A DNA stretch of 64,000 nucleotides from Conchocele bisecta (GCA_029237695.1 CM055275.1:85899088-85963087), one strand, 5' to 3'; shown: positions 1 to 11,667, numbered from the stretch's first letter. Translations and numbers: made by a program. The notes: generated from the sequence alone by a model not told the origin.

Positions 1-151
1 TTTCTAAAATTTTTTTGAAACTTACTTGATGAAACGGCGATTCACGAGCCGGCTCATCTGGATCTACACAGTTTGCAAACACCGTTATAGAGCTATAGAT
101 GGCTGCAGTATTGAAAGGGTTAATGGTCCTCCAATGTGGTCCATTCAAGAT

Positions 152-592
152 AATTTGTTTGTTTGTTTGTTGGGTTTAACGGCCTATCAACAGCTAAGGT
201 AATTTAAGGCCGGGTCAATGGGTTTAGGACTAAATCCCATAATATTACCTGTTCAAGTACATGTACAAATAGGGGGAAAATCCCAAAATCAGAACTGAAT
301 ATTTACAATAAAAATATATATATTCAGCCCTGAAATCAGAATAATCCTGATCTGATGCCAGGTCCTCGCCACACCAGAATCACTTGGCCCCCTCCCACAG
401 CAGTAGGATCAGTAATAATATTGCTACTATTATAATGTGCATTATAGCCCAAGTCAACTTCCAGGTAACAAAAGAGCCAATTTTGAAGATAAAAACGTAC
501 CTGAGGGCGAAACCAGGCAAATCGTGATTCCTACAAGGAGGAACCCCTACCGTTTAATTTACGCCTTCACGTTTGCCCGACCAACCACCCAT
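152..592 (+). repeat. tRNA-like SINE copy (S family, copy 1)
   Basis: A dispersed repeat starting with a (GTTT)n tract and the motif TTTAACGGCCTATCAACAGC, followed by GGGAAAATCCCAAAATCAGA and later CCTGAGGGC and CGCCCGACCAACCACCC. Related copies occur at least a dozen times in both halves of the window. Some copies carry GGGTTCGATCCC, which resembles a tRNA B box, so a tRNA-derived SINE is inferred. From 593 to 957 I see only AT-rich sequence, with a degenerate palindromic core near 750-790. Confidence 0.7.
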
Positions 593-957
593 CCATTCAA
601 GAGAAATCTATAATAACATGTCAACACAAATCTGGTATTACCTTCCGTATCAGATAGCAGATTGTCGCCGCCAATATTTTTATTTTTTTTATAAACGTTC
701 CAATATATTTTATTTAAGTACATGATATCGGAAGTTGACACAATCTTCAGAGCTCATGCGGAATTCAATTCCACATTAGAGCTGACTTGACTCATTTTAT
801 AAGCGATATACAAGTACACATGTATTATTTTCACAGCACCGGTATTGCTGAATTCTGTTCGCTCTTTCGTTTCAAAATATGATCGGCGCAAATGATTTAA
901 AGAAAGAACAGTTTCCGGAATTGGCGGAAAAATGAACAAAATATTTCACAACATCTG

Positions 958-1284
958 TAGCCTATTTCACCAACATTGCAAGTATACTTATCTAGCAAAG
1001 AATACTTTGAGGGAGAAATTTTCAATTTTAGGATAAATTTATTAATTTTTATTATACTGAATGTATTACATTATCAGAGTCATTTTGGCTGTGATAATGT
1101 AATAAATTCAGTATAATAATTCTGCATACTTTTTATCATCAAATATATGAAGTCGTTAGTTCTATATGACATAACGCATTTCGGGAAAAATAAATGATTA
1201 CTTTGAGGTAAAAAATTACAATTTTTTACCTCACAGTATACTTTGCTAGAAAAGTATACTTTGCAATGTTGGTGAAATAGGCTA
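958..1284. mobile_element. MITE, family M1 (central-hairpin type)
   Basis: Terminal inverted repeats start TAGCCTATTTCACCAACATT and end with the complement. A near-perfect palindrome in the middle is built on CACAGCC/GGCTGTG flanked by AATAAATTCAGTATAATA arms. The copy is flanked by CTG on both sides, which suggests a 3-bp CWG target-site duplication, as reported for some PIF/Harbinger elements. M1 is the commonest MITE here (about 13 copies). 1285-1470 holds nothing I recognise. Confidence 0.8.
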
Positions 1285-1470
1285 CTGTATGGCTGATTTT
1301 TGTGGTAAATCAGGTAGTTTCCGAGTCCAGCTTATACCGGTGTATCTACAATTACAGCTTACATGTACATGATGTACATGATTGAGAGACAGAGTAAATA
1401 TGGTTTTACGTCCGTTCAACAACAGACGGCACATGATGTATGTATAATGTAAATAGTATGCAAATTAAAA

Positions 1471-3726
1471 CAAGAGGGCCATGATGGCCCTAATTCGCTC
1501 ACCTGACTCCATGAACACTAGAGGAGAATGTGACATTGAGTGCATGTAAAAAATTGTGCTATTTTTAGATGGCGGTCATCTTGGATTAAGCGATGACTCT
1601 CATTTTACAAAATCTGAAAATGCTTCACCCAGCATCGGCCATGTGGTTCCTGAGAAAAATCTTGAATAAATGGACCTTTTGGTGGCCATCATGGATGACA
1701 TAATCATCCGATTCCGACAAATATTGCACCAGAGTGATCGCATCCGATTCCGACAAATATTACACCAGAGTGATCGCCTCATTGATACCTTCAATTTGAT
1801 ATATGACATGACCATATTCAGTCAAAAATAAAATTTGACCCCAATTTGACCCCACGGGCCACGCCCATTTTTGACCCCGGGGTCACCATTTTAACAACTT
1901 TCAAAGAGCAATGTACATCGATCATTCCTACCAAGTTTCGTCGAAATCCGGCTAGCGGTTCATGAGAAGAAGATTTTTTAAGAATTTATGCTATTTTTAG
2001 ACGGCGGCCATCTTGGATTAGCGATGACCTCCATTTTAACAAATCTGAAAAGGCTTCACCCATGGACCAAAACTTTTAAGTTTGGCTACCATGGGCCAAG
2101 CCGTTCATGTGAAGAAAAATTTTGAAATCTCTAATAAAAGAACGACCTTTTGACATTTCGGCGGCCATCTTGGATGACATAACAATCCGATTTGGACAAA
2201 AAATGTACCAGAGCGATCGCCTCATTGATACCTTCGATTTGATATATAACATGACCATATTCGGTCAAAAATAAAATTTGACCCCACGGGCCACGCCCAT
2301 TTTTGAACCCCGGGGTCACCATTTTAACAACTTTGAAAGAGCATTGTACATCGATCATTCCTACCAAGTTTCGTCGAAATCCGGCTAGCGGTTCATGAGA
2401 AAAAGATTTTTTAAGAATTTATGCTATTTTTAGACGGCGGCCATCTTGGATTAGCGATGACCTCCATTTTAACAAGTCTGAAAAGGCTTCACACATGGAC
2501 CATAACTTTTAAGTTTGGCTACCATGGGCCAAGCGGTTCATGTGAAGAAGAATTTTGAAATCTCTAATAAAAGAACGACCTTTTGACCTTTCGGCGGCCA
2601 TCTTGGATGACATAACAATCCGATTTCGACAGAAAATGCACCAGAGTGATCGCCTCATTGATACCTTCAATTTGATATATGACATGACCATATTCGGTCA
2701 AAAATAAAAATGAAAATTTGAAACCAATTTGACCCCACGGGCCACGCCCATTTTTGACCCCGGGGTCACAATTTTAACAACTTTGAAAGAGCAATGTACA
2801 TCGATCATTCCTACCAAGTTTAGTCGAAATCCGGCAAGCGGTTCATGAGAAGAAGATTTTTTAAGAATTTATGCTATTTTAGACGGCGGCCATCTTGGAT
2901 TAGCGATGACCTCCATTTTAACAAATCTGAAAAGGCTTCACCCATGGACTATAACTTTTAGTTTGGCTACCATGGGCCAAGAGAACTACGGTTCATGAAG
3001 AAGAATTTTGATCTCTAATAAAAGAACGGACTTTTGACCTTTCGGCGGCCATCTTGGATGACATAACAATCCGATTTCGACAAAAAATGTACCAGAGCGA
3101 TCGCCTCATTGATACCTTCAATTTGATATATAGAACTCCATTAAAAGAAATGTTTCCATATTCAGTTCAAAAATAAAATTTGACCCCAATTTGACCCCAC
3201 GGGCCACGCCCATTTTTAACCCCAGGGTCACCATTTTAACAACTTTGAAAGAGCAATGTACATCGATCATTCCTACCAAGTTTTGTCGAAATCCGGTTGG
3301 CAGTTCTTGAGAAGAAGATTTTTTAAGAATTTGTGCTATTTTTAGACGGCGGCCATCTTTGATTAGCGATGACCTCCATTTTAACAAATCTGAAAAGGCT
3401 TCACCCATGGACTATAACTTTTAAGTTTGGCTACCATGGGCCAAGCGGTTCATGTGAAGAAGAATTTTGAAATCTCATCTTTGATTACGTAATGACGTCA
3501 TTTTAACAATTTTGTAATCCCCCTACCTAATGACCATGACCATGAAGTTTGGTGACCATAGGCCCAATGGTTACCGAGGAGAAGACGTTTGAAAATGTTC
3601 ACGGACGACGACGACGACGGACGACGACGGACGACGACGGACGACGACGGACGACGGACGACGATGGACGACGGACACATTGCGGTAACAATAGCTCACA
3701 TGAGCTTTGCTCAGGTGAGCTAAAAA
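1471..3726 (+). mobile_element. pearl-like tandem-core element (PE1)
   Basis: The element begins CAAGAGGGCCATGATGGCCC and ends in GCTCAGGTGAGCTAAAA. Inside are about four diverged tandem units of roughly 430-460 bp, each containing GGCGGCCATCTTGGATTAGC and GACCCCACGGGCCACGCCCA. After the tandem core comes a GACGAC/GGACGAC microsatellite (3600-3670) and a palindromic tail (AGCTCACATGAGCT). The plan matches pearl/Helentron-derived non-autonomous elements of bivalves. No ORF of its own is evident. Confidence 0.75.
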
Positions 3727-3774
3727 GATACAAGTCATTTGAAATACCAGAGGAAATAGACATAACTACAAAAT

Positions 3775-4051
3775 CAGGAGCGGATCTGGAGGGGGGGGGG
3801 GTTCCGGGGTTGCAACCCCCTTGTTCATCCACAGAGTTCATACATAGATCACAGTTTACCACCAGTTTGGGTCTGAATTTAAATGCCGTAAAACACCGGA
3901 AAGTGCATTTTGAAAAGCTCAAAAATAGGACAACCCCCTAGTTGTGAACGGTAACTCTTGCAAGCTAGCTAAGGACGGTACGGGAGTAGATTGCAAGATA
4001 CCTTTGCAACTAGACAACACCCACGTTCGCCAAATGCTGGATCCGCCCCTG
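3775..4051. mobile_element. hAT-like MITE with GGCGGATCC ends
   Basis: The left end CAGGAGCGGATCTGG and right end CTGGATCCGCCCCTG are inverted repeats of a type common in animal hAT MITEs. A related truncated copy lies at 25355-25535. It contains a short G tract just inside the left end. Confidence 0.65.
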
Positions 4052-4085
4052 AAATGTGTTCATAGAAAACGCATGCCCACATAAC

Positions 4086-4217
4086 GCTTTGATTGATTGA
4101 TTGTGTTACAGCCTATCAACAGCTAAGGTCATTTATCGCTAGGCCAACAGGTTCGATCCCCCATTTAACCTGCTGTATCGGGAAAATCCCAAAATCAGAA
4201 CAGAATATTTACATAAA
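4086..4217 (+). repeat. SINE S copy 2, 5' part
   Basis: The 5' part of an S-family SINE (CCTATCAACAGCTAAGGTCA, then GGTTCGATCCC). It is interrupted by PE2 and resumes at 6409, so PE2 inserted into an existing SINE. Confidence 0.65.
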
Positions 4218-6408
4218 CAAGAGGGCCATGATGGCCCTAATCCGCTCACCTGACTCCATGCACACCAGAGGAGAATGTGACATTGAGTTCATGTGTTTTA
4301 AAAAATTGTGCTATTTTTAGATGGCGGTCATCTTGGATTAAGCGATGACTCTCATTTTACCAAATCTGAAAATGCTTCATCCAAGGATCTTAACTTCCTA
4401 TGAAGTTTGGCCAGCATCGGCCATGTGGTTCCTGAGAAAAAGACGTTCAAAGTCTTGAATAAATGGACCTATTGGTGGCCATCATGGATGACATAATCAT
4501 CCGATTCCGACAAATATTGCACCAGAGCAATCGCCTCATCGATACCTTCAATTTGATATGGCACCAGTATATTCGGTTAAAAATAAAATTTGACCCCAAT
4601 TTGACCCCACGGGCTATGCCCATTTTCGATCCCGGTGTCACCATTTTCACTACTTTGAAAGAGCATTGTAAATCGATCATTCCTACCAAGTTTAGTCGAA
4701 ATACGGCCAGCGGTTCATGAGAAGAAGATTTTTTAAGAATTTATGCTATTTTTAGACGGCGGCCATCTTGGATTAGCGATGACCTTCATTTTAACAAATC
4801 TGAAAAGGCTTCACCCATGGACTATAACTTTTAAGTTTGGCTACCATGGGCCAAGCGGTTCATGTGAAGAAGAATTTTGAAATCTCTAATAAAAGAACTA
4901 ATTGACATTTCGGCGGCCATCTTGGATGACACAACAATCCGATTTCGACAAATATTGCACCAGAGTGATCACCTCATTGATACCTTCGATTTGATATATA
5001 ACATAACCATTTTCAGTCAAAAATAAAATTTGACCCCACGGGCCACGCCCATTTTTGACCCATGGGTCACCATTTTAACAACTTTGAAAGAGCATTGTAC
5101 ATCGATCATTCCTACCAAGTTTCGTCGAAATCTGGCTAGCGGTTCATGAGAAGAAGTTTTTTTAAGAATTTATGCTATTTTTAGACGGCGGCCATCTTGG
5201 ATTAGCGATGACCTCCATTTTAACAAATCTGAAAAGGCTTCACCCATGGACCATAACATTTTTGACCCATGGGTCACCATTTTAACAACTTTGAAAGAGC
5301 ATTGTACATCGATCATTCCTACCAAGTTTCGTCGAAATCCGGCTAGCGGTTCATGAGAAGAATATTTTTTAAGAATTTATGCTATTTTTAGACGGCGGCC
5401 ATCTTGGATTAGCAATGACCTCCATTTTAACAAATCTGAAAAGGCTTCACCCATGGACCAAAACTTTTAAGTTTGGCTATCATGGGCCAAGCCGTTCATG
5501 TGAAGAAGAATTTTTAAATCTCTAATAAAAGTGATCGCCTCATTGATACCTTCGATTTCATATATAACATGACCATATTCAGTCAAAAATAAAATTTGAC
5601 CCCAATTTGACCCCACAAGCCACGCCCATTTTTGAACCCGGGGTCACCATTTTAACAACTTTGAATGAACAATGTATGTCGATCATTCCTACCAACTTTC
5701 GTTGAAATCCGGCTAGCGGTTCATGAGAAGAAGATTTTTTAAGAATTTATGCTATTTTTAGACGGCGGCCATCTTGGATTAGCGATGACCTCCATTTTAA
5801 CAAATCTGAAAAGGCTTCACCCATGGACCATAACTTTTAAGTTTGGCTACCATGGGCCAAGCGGTTCATGTGAAGAAGAATTTTGAAATGTCAAATAAAA
5901 GAACGACCTTTTGACCTTTTGGCGGCCATATTGGATGACATAACCATCCGATTTTGACAAAAATTGCACCAGAGTGATCACCTCATTGATACCTTCAATT
6001 TGATATATGACATGACCCTATTCGGTCAAAATTAATTTGACACCACGGGCCACGCCCATTGACCACGGGGTCACCATTTTAACAACTTTGAAAGAGCAAT
6101 GTACATCAATCATTCCTACCAAGTTTTGTCGAAATCCGGTTGGCGGTTCTTGAGAAGAAGATTTTTGAAGAATTTGTGCTATTTTTAGACGGCGGCCATC
6201 TTGGATTACGTAATGACGTCATTTTAACAATTTTGTAATCCCCCTACCTAAGGACCATGACCATGAAGTTTGGTCACTATAGGCCCAATGGTTACCGAGG
6301 AGAAGACGTTTGAAAATGTTCACGGACGACGACGGACGACGACGGACGACGGACGACGGACATATTACGGTAACAATAGCTCACATGAGCTTCGCTCAGG
6401 TGAGCTAA
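4218..6408 (+). mobile_element. pearl-like tandem-core element (PE2)
   Basis: A second copy of the PE1 type: same start (CAAGAGGGCCATGATGGCCC), same end (TTCGCTCAGGTGAGCTAAAA), about five diverged tandem units, and a GGACGAC microsatellite at 6325-6360. Unit number and internal deletions differ from PE1, as expected for an array that expands and contracts. It is nested in a SINE. Confidence 0.75.
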
Positions 6409-6640
6409 AAACTATATTTTCAGCCCTGAAATTAGAATAACCTGACCTGGTACCAGGTACATACCACACCAGTCACATGGCCCCTTCCCCTAAAAGGAAT
6501 ACCGTTAAGATTACTCTTGTACAATGTATGAAATATAGCCAGATTCAACTCTCACATACAAGAAAGCCAAATATGTACCTGAGCGTCAAACCAGGTCTCT
6601 GGTCGGGATTCCGGTAAGGATGAATCCCGATCGTTAAATT
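6409..6640 (+). repeat. SINE S copy 2, 3' part
   Basis: Continues the SINE interrupted by PE2 (CAGCCCTGAAATTAGAATAA, then CCTGACCTGG). Its tail motif CGCATGCTCCCACCTG is the seed of the 36-bp array that follows. Confidence 0.65.
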
Positions 6641-6649
6641 ACCAATCGC

Positions 6650-7117
6650 ATGCTCCCACCTGTCACCATTCAGTGGCCTGATCGCATGCTCCCACCTGCC
6701 ACCATTCAGTGTCCTGATCGCATGCTCCCACCTGCCACCATTCAGTGTCCTGATCGCATGCTCCCACCTGTCACCATTCAGTGTCCTGATCGCATGCTCC
6801 CACCTGCCACCATTCAGTGTCCTGATCGCATGCTCCCACCTGCCACCATTCAGTGTCCTGATCGCAAGCTCCCACCTGCCACCATTCAGTGTCCTGATCG
6901 CATGCTCCCACCTGCCACCATTCAGTGTCCTGATCGCATGCTCCCACCTGCCACCATTCAGTGTCCTGATCGCATGCTCCCACCTGCCACCATTCAGTGT
7001 CCTGATCGCATGCTCCCACCTGTCACCATTCAGTGTCCTGATCGCATGCTCCCACCTGCCACCATTCAGTGTCCTGATCGCATGCTCCCACCTGCCACCA
7101 TTCAGTGTCCTGGACGA
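6650..7117. repeat. 36-bp tandem array, 13 units
   Basis: Thirteen nearly identical 36-bp units containing CGCATGCTCCCACCTGCCAC and CATTCAGTGTCCTGAT. Units differ at only a few positions. The array is an amplification of the SINE tail that precedes it. Because 36 is a multiple of three, several frames stay open and produce spurious repeat peptides on both strands; I do not call these genes. Confidence 0.9.
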
Positions 7118-7249
7118 GTGCAGATTGTACAAGGTTTGTGAGGGATGGATGCATGGACGGGACAGACACAGGCAACAGACTAGATGACTGCAGCCCGCAA
7201 GTTGCGAATGCCGAGGCGCTTTGATATTATACCGAAAAACTTTAACCAA

Positions 7250-7426
7250 AAACATTAACCAATGCGTCTGTCGAACGCGGATGCCACCTGCAGCATATTT
7301 GAGAAACTGTGACAAATTGGTTAACCGAAAAGTGTGACGGACGGACAGACGGACGGACGGACGGACGGACAGACGGACGGTCCAAACACTATATGCCACC
7401 CGTTTCTTCGAAACCCGGTGGCATAA
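7250..7426 (+). mobile_element. pearl-like 3' end fragment (PE3)
   Basis: Contains ATGCCACCTGCAGCATATTT, a (GACG)n microsatellite, then the palindromic tail GCCACCCGTTTCTTCG...CCCGGTGGCATAA. A nearly identical fragment is nested in a MITE at 12760-12906. Confidence 0.7.
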
Positions 7427-7469
7427 ATACTTTAACCTGGATATGCCGACTATATCGCGCTGTCCGTTC

Positions 7470-7906
7470 GTAAAATTTTGTCAAATATTGATTTTATTGT
7501 GAAAAAAACAATTTCCCCATGTTAAATCCCCATAGACATCTTCACAGAGTGAAGATGTCTATGGGGATTTAACATCAGAATTTTTTTTAGAATTTCAGAA
7601 ATACTGGACCGATTTTTAAAATTTAACTTTTGTTTTCTTAGTTAGATCATTTCCAAGCTATCTAGCTAGGTTTCGGAGTCAATTTCCACTCCTTCCACAA
7701 CTATTCTACCTCTTTTTCCCCAATGTTAAATTCCCATAGAAAAATCAATTTTTCGTAATAAAACCAATATTTCACCAAATTTCACGAAATAAAAAGAAGG
7801 CTCATTCATAAATTTTCCTTTAATTTAATATTATCGAAAAAAATATTGTTTTTGAATTGTTTATATGGCCGTAAAATTTGGGCAGCTTTCGTGAAACAGA
7901 CAGTAG
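7470..7906. mobile_element. MITE, family M4 (partial)
   Basis: A central hairpin is built on CCCCATAGACATCTTCAC and its complement (about 7530-7575), and the right end is TTTGGGCAGCTTTCGTGAAA. Better copies are at 15838-16388 and 36527-36944. Confidence 0.7.
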
Positions 7907-7929
7907 TCTATCTCCGGATCAAATAGCAC

Positions 7930-8200
7930 ACTCCAGTAGCCTGATAACAATCTATGTTGCTTGTTAGAAGCATGACAGGCATTTCATTGATGGAATGGCA
8001 AACAGTGCAGATACTGGTTAGACTGTGTGGATCAAGTTGAACTGGCTCTGTACTGGTCGCAAAACCCATAAGCCACATTTATCCAGTCACAGCCATGTAT
8101 GAAGAAAGAGTATCACGATGCCATGTTTTGACCATGTCAAGTTTCATGAAAATATTCACACTATAGCCATATTTACAGCTACTGCACTCTGTGACGGCAT
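7930..8200. repeat. degenerate MITE fragment (M11 type)
   Basis: Contains GATGGAATGGCAAACAGTGC and CACTGG/ACTGGTCGCAAAACCC-type motifs shared with 55846-55985 and 59539-59787. The ends are not clear. Confidence 0.45.
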
Positions 8201-8589
8201 AAAATGTTTGTTTGTTTATTGGTATATAACGGCCTATTACATGTAAGGCCAGGCAAATGGGTTTGATCCCGTTTTAACCTGCTGCATTGTGGTGGGAGAT
8301 CATTTATTGGTGGGCCAATGGGTTCGATCCCACATTTAACCTGCTCTACTGGAAGAGAAAATCCCAAAATCAGAACAGAATATTTACGGTACATAGAGAA
8401 AAAATAGAAATGTAAATTAGAATAACCTGACCTGGTGCCAGGTCCATACCACACCAAAGTCACATGGCCCCTTCCCCTAATACAAATGTAATAAAGTATT
8501 ACGAATAATCGTAATACTCACATAAGGGGTATAACCAGATTCAACTGTCACATACAAAATGCCAAAGACGTATGTGAGGGCCAAACCAG

Positions 8590-8898
8590 TAGCCGATTTC
8601 ATCAAAATTGCAAAGTATACTTATCTAACAAAGAATACATTGAGGGAGTAGTCATTTATTTTCCATGAAATGCATTATTTTGTATAGAACTAACGAATGC
8701 ATATATTCGATGATTAAAAGTATGCAGAATTATTATACTGAATTTATTACATTATCACAGCCAAAATGGCTGTGATAATGTAATAAATTCAGTATAATAA
8801 AAATTATACTACATAAATTTATCCTAAAATTGAAAATTTCTCCCTCAAAGTATACTTTGGTAGAAAAGTATACTTTGCAATGTTGGTGAAATAGGCTA
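8590..8898. mobile_element. MITE M1, nested in SINE
   Basis: Ends TAGCCGATTTCATCAAAATT and complement; central CACAGCCAAAATGGCTGTG hairpin; flanked by CAG on both sides (3-bp duplication). Confidence 0.8.
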
Positions 8899-8902
8899 CA
8901 GA

Positions 8903-9096
8903 GGGCCGTTTCACTAAACTTCTTATGACAAAAATGTTCGTAAGTGCAAATTTAGGATCGTCTGGAAATATCAATTTATTGATTTACATGCATTGAGCAT
9001 AGGCTCAATAAATGTAAATCCAATAATTGTTTACAAGACTATCATAATTTTGCACTTACGAACATTTTAGTCGTACGAAGTTTAGTGAAACGGCCC
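8903..9096. mobile_element. MITE, family M5
   Basis: The TIR begins GGGCCGTTTCACTAAACTTC and closes with its complement. The interior has a palindrome on TTATTGAGCATAGGCTGCAT in the better-preserved copies. Other copies are 22766-23330 (split), 25833-26061, 53363-53566 and 54299-54545. Confidence 0.75.
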
Positions 9097-9396
9097 TCAG
9101 GTCTCCAGTCGCAATTCCAGTAAGGATGAACCAAGTCGTTAAATTAACCATCGCATTCTCCCACCTGCCACCCACGCCGGCATAAAATGTTTCACATCGA
9201 AAGATGCACCCGTTTCCTGACGAGATGCCACTCAACTCAACTCGCATATTTTGCCTAGTAACCTGGTAACCGGCACGGGTTTCTAGGCGTAAATGTACTT
9301 ATGCAGTTCTGTATGTACTGAATGGGAATACGTCAGGAATCCAGTGCCCATTTTGACGTGAAGTGTAGCACCAGTGACAGTATGAACTTGTCACAA

Positions 9397-9627
9397 TTAA
9401 CCCTTAGACTGTTACTCACAACAATTGTCGTCTGCTTTTGCTTTTATATCTTGCCCTATTTCTCAATAAAAACATCGTCTGACAGCACTTCAGAATCATT
9501 TCCATTTGAAGTGCTGTCAAACCATGTTGTAATTATTATAAAGTGCTGTCAAACCATGTTTTTGATGATAAAAATAGTAAATAATAAGCAGACAACAACA
9601 AAAATAAGATAGCGGTCTAAGGGTTAA
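9397..9627. mobile_element. MITE with TTAA target site
   Basis: Bounded by TTAA and by inverted ends TTAACCCTTAGAC and TCTAAGGGTTAA. The centre repeats TGACAGCACTTCAGAATCAT and its inverse. Relatives lie at 17933-18073 (abutting a PARP splice donor) and 40562-40767. A TTAA target suggests a piggyBac- or Kolobok-like transposase (inference). Confidence 0.7.
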
Positions 9628-9662
9628 TGTTCAATGTGTTGATATCAAATGTAGCTACATAA

Positions 9663-9932
9663 TTATGAGAAACGCAATGTGATTTTGTACCTTCGGACAT
9701 CTGCGTAATTTCATGAAATAAATTTACAAAATTGACAATATATTCCATCAATGGCGTCAAAACTTGACATAATTTTCAGAGTACATGCAGAATTATATTC
9801 CGCATGTACTCTGAAAATTTTGTCAACTTCTGACTTTATTTACGAAAACTATTGTAAATTTTGTAAACGTATTTAATGAAATGACGCAATGGCTGAAGGT
9901 ACAAAATCACATGGCGTGTCTCATATAATAAC
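9663..9932. mobile_element. MITE, family M12
   Basis: The ends read GAGA(A/C)ACGCAATGTGATTTTG and CAAAATCACATGGCGTGTCTC. The central palindrome is on GAGTACATGCGGAATT. Other copies are 49888-50200, 55586-55846 and 62579-62795. Confidence 0.7.
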
Positions 9933-10141
9933 TCGGCAACTCAAATTTTTGTGAACTCAAAGTATTTTCCTCAGTCCCCATGACTTGGAGTAAACACGTA
10001 TAAACTGTATAGCATGAAAATTCCCACCCCTGCCAATACGAGTGAACGAGTGGATTTGTCGAGGCCTGATGACACACATGTAACATCATGTACCATTTTG
10101 AAATATTGGCTTTATTTCCCCCCCCCCCCTCGAGACATCTG

Positions 10142-10440
10142 TAAGCCTATTTCATCAACATTGCAAAGCATACTTTACTAGCAAAGTATACTTTGAGGGA
10201 GTAATTATTTATTTTTCCTGAAATGCATTATTTCATATAGAACTAACAACTGCATATATTTGATGATTACAAGTATGCAGAATTATTATAATGAATTTAT
10301 TACATTATCACAGCCATTTTGGCTGTGATAATGTAATAAATTCAATATAATAATAAAAATTTATCATAAAATTTAAAATTTCTCCTTCAAAGTATACTTT
10401 GCTAGATAAGTATACTTTGCAATTTTGATGAAATCGGCTA
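10142..10440. mobile_element. MITE M1
   Basis: Full-length M1 with the central hairpin ACAGCCATTTTGGCTGT; left flank CTG, right flank CAG. Confidence 0.75.
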
Positions 10441-10442
10441 CA

Positions 10443-10735
10443 GGAAATCCGATAAAGAAACGAGTGCGGAGCACAAGTTTTTTCGTCGGATTTACAGATG
10501 TCAAGGGAAATAAATCCGGTATTTCAAAATAAATTGTATCTACATGATCCTTGAAAAATGTGAAATTTGCTCTTAGACCAGCTTCCAACGTTGTCAAAAT
10601 TGGCAATTTTGACATTAGCGTATGAATTGTTTCTTCGTCGGAAATGACGTCAAAACATGACGTGCAATACGTCTCGCGAATGTCTAGGAGGAAATATTTC
10701 GTAAGGAAATCACTGGGTAAATGACAGTAAATCAC
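10443..10735. repeat. hairpin repeat (M9) plus unassigned sequence
   Basis: 10443-10530 forms an imperfect hairpin (GAAATCCGA...TCGGATTTACAGATGTC) that recurs at 63600-63740. The rest, up to the duplicated PARP exon end, shows no recognisable coding match. It could be 3' UTR or intron of the PARP gene. Confidence 0.45.
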
Positions 10736-10810
10736 TGGGTAGCATGTAATATTATATGCCATACCTGCATGTCACCTTCAACTAACTACACATTCATCTT
10801 TATGTATGTT
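10736..10810 (-). repeat. diverged tandem copy of the last visible PARP exon end
   Basis: Read on the minus strand, this stretch repeats the final about 55 nt of the neighbouring PARP exon (AAAGATGAATGT...GACATGCAGGTATGG), about 80 bp further on. The copy contains a good donor-like CAG|GTATGG that the exon itself lacks in that form. It is the smallest example of the junction duplications seen in this window. Confidence 0.6.
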
Positions 10811-10827
10811 AGGACACAATCTCACAA

Positions 10828-11218
10828 TTACATTTTATACCCACATGCCATCTTCAACTGCACCATACATTCATCTTTCTGTGTGTTAATACTGCTGTCC
10901 CCCACCTGACCGTCTTCGTACACAAAGAAAAACCTCGTGCACACGTGATCAGCATCCGGGCAGACCCAGATCGCGCTACTCTTCTTCAAATTCGGTGAGG
11001 TTATAACCTCGCATATCGCGATACAGTTTATGTTTTTGCTCATTAGGAATCGCGGCAGTCCGTCGCCATCTCCGGTTGTTTTCTTGGTATTGCCAGAGCC
11101 GTATCCCATTCGGGAATAGCTCATTGAAGTGGCGATCTGCGGACTTAGGTAGATACCATTTCCATAGGCGGCGCCGTTGACTTGCAACTTGGTACCTGAT
11201 GCATTCAGCAGGCCTTGT
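10828..11218 (-). CDS. PARP8: PARP6/8-like mono-ADP-ribosyltransferase, coding exon 4 (C-terminal catalytic part)
   Basis: The 3' splice site GCAATTGCAG at 11219 joins an AG|A Arg codon split from exon 3. It encodes residues about 580-708 of the assembled protein. The NAD-site segment AAYGNGIYLSP carries the second catalytic residue (Tyr about 602). INCIAICEVITS and DHVCTRFFFVYEDGQVGD are signatures of the PARP6/PARP8 subgroup. The position aligned with the PARP1 catalytic Glu is aromatic (Phe about 675), so by family precedent the enzyme should transfer single ADP-ribose units. The insert before NCIAIC is shorter than in vertebrate PARP6. After INTQ the reading frame runs 16 more residues to TAA at 10830-10828. 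These resemble the family C-terminus only loosely, and GG|GTATAA inside them could be a splice donor, so the true end is uncertain. Confidence 0.88.
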
Positions 11219-11279
11219 CTGCAATTGCAACAAAATGCTTACCGTAAAATTGTTTGTTATCAATGTTTAACGGCCTATC

Positions 11280-11667
11280 CAGAGCTCCAGATAAGCTGCG
11301 TATTTGTTTAAATACCAAATAAAAATTGTCAAAAACCCAATTGAAATATCAGAAGTAGAGCGTATCAAAAAGAAATTAAAATTTTGTGGTACATTTATCA
11401 TGCTGCAGAAAACAATAAACAGACCACAAATATAGCATATTTTTCTTATTTTCCATGAAAAGACGTCTTGGTATTTCATCAGAATTGTCTCCAAGGAAAT
11501 GCCAAGACACATTTTTATTTAGAAGCAAACTGTTCAATAATTGCTGTCTGTTGATGTGTAAACAGTAGTGTATTTTATTTTGCCCAAATGAAATTTTGAA
11601 ATACCCAATTGTTTCAGAAATGATGGAGTGACAATACTCAATTACTAATACCTTATCTGGAGCCGTG
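11280..11667. mobile_element. hAT-like MITE, family M2, with 8-bp TSD
   Basis: Left end CAGAGCTCCAGATAAG, right end CTTATCTGGAGCCGTG, flanked on both sides by GGCCTATC. The perfect 8-bp duplication and CAG-type ends identify a hAT-superfamily element. The centre carries the GTATTTCATCAGAATTGTCTCC arm of the family palindrome. Other copies are 12690-13927, 19842-20240, 20339-20741, 21437-21640 and 22830-23207. Confidence 0.85.

Larger units (their letters stand above)
8207..9180 (+). repeat. SINE S copy 3 with two nested MITEs
   Basis: The SINE body is 8207-8589 and its tail 9098-9180 (CTCCAGTCGCAATTCCAGTA). The M1 copy 8590-8898 and the M5 copy 8903-9096 sit between them, at the same SINE position (after AAACCAG) where MITEs are nested in other SINE copies. 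Confidence 0.7.

Noticed and set aside
3549..3941. Arg/Asp-rich ORFs on both strands
   Set aside because: Created by the GACGAC microsatellite of a pearl-like element.
6650..7117. Possible CRISPR array (regular 36-bp repeat)
   Set aside because: No unique spacers, eukaryotic context, unit derived from a SINE tail.
6545..7399. 284-residue minus-strand ORF and 163-residue plus-strand ORF of 12-residue repeats
   Set aside because: Both are products of the 36-bp tandem array, open on both strands; SINE-derived, no homology.
10443..10735. 129-residue minus-strand ORF (10373-10762) as another PARP exon
   Set aside because: It crosses a dispersed hairpin repeat and an M1 MITE end and shows no PARP similarity.
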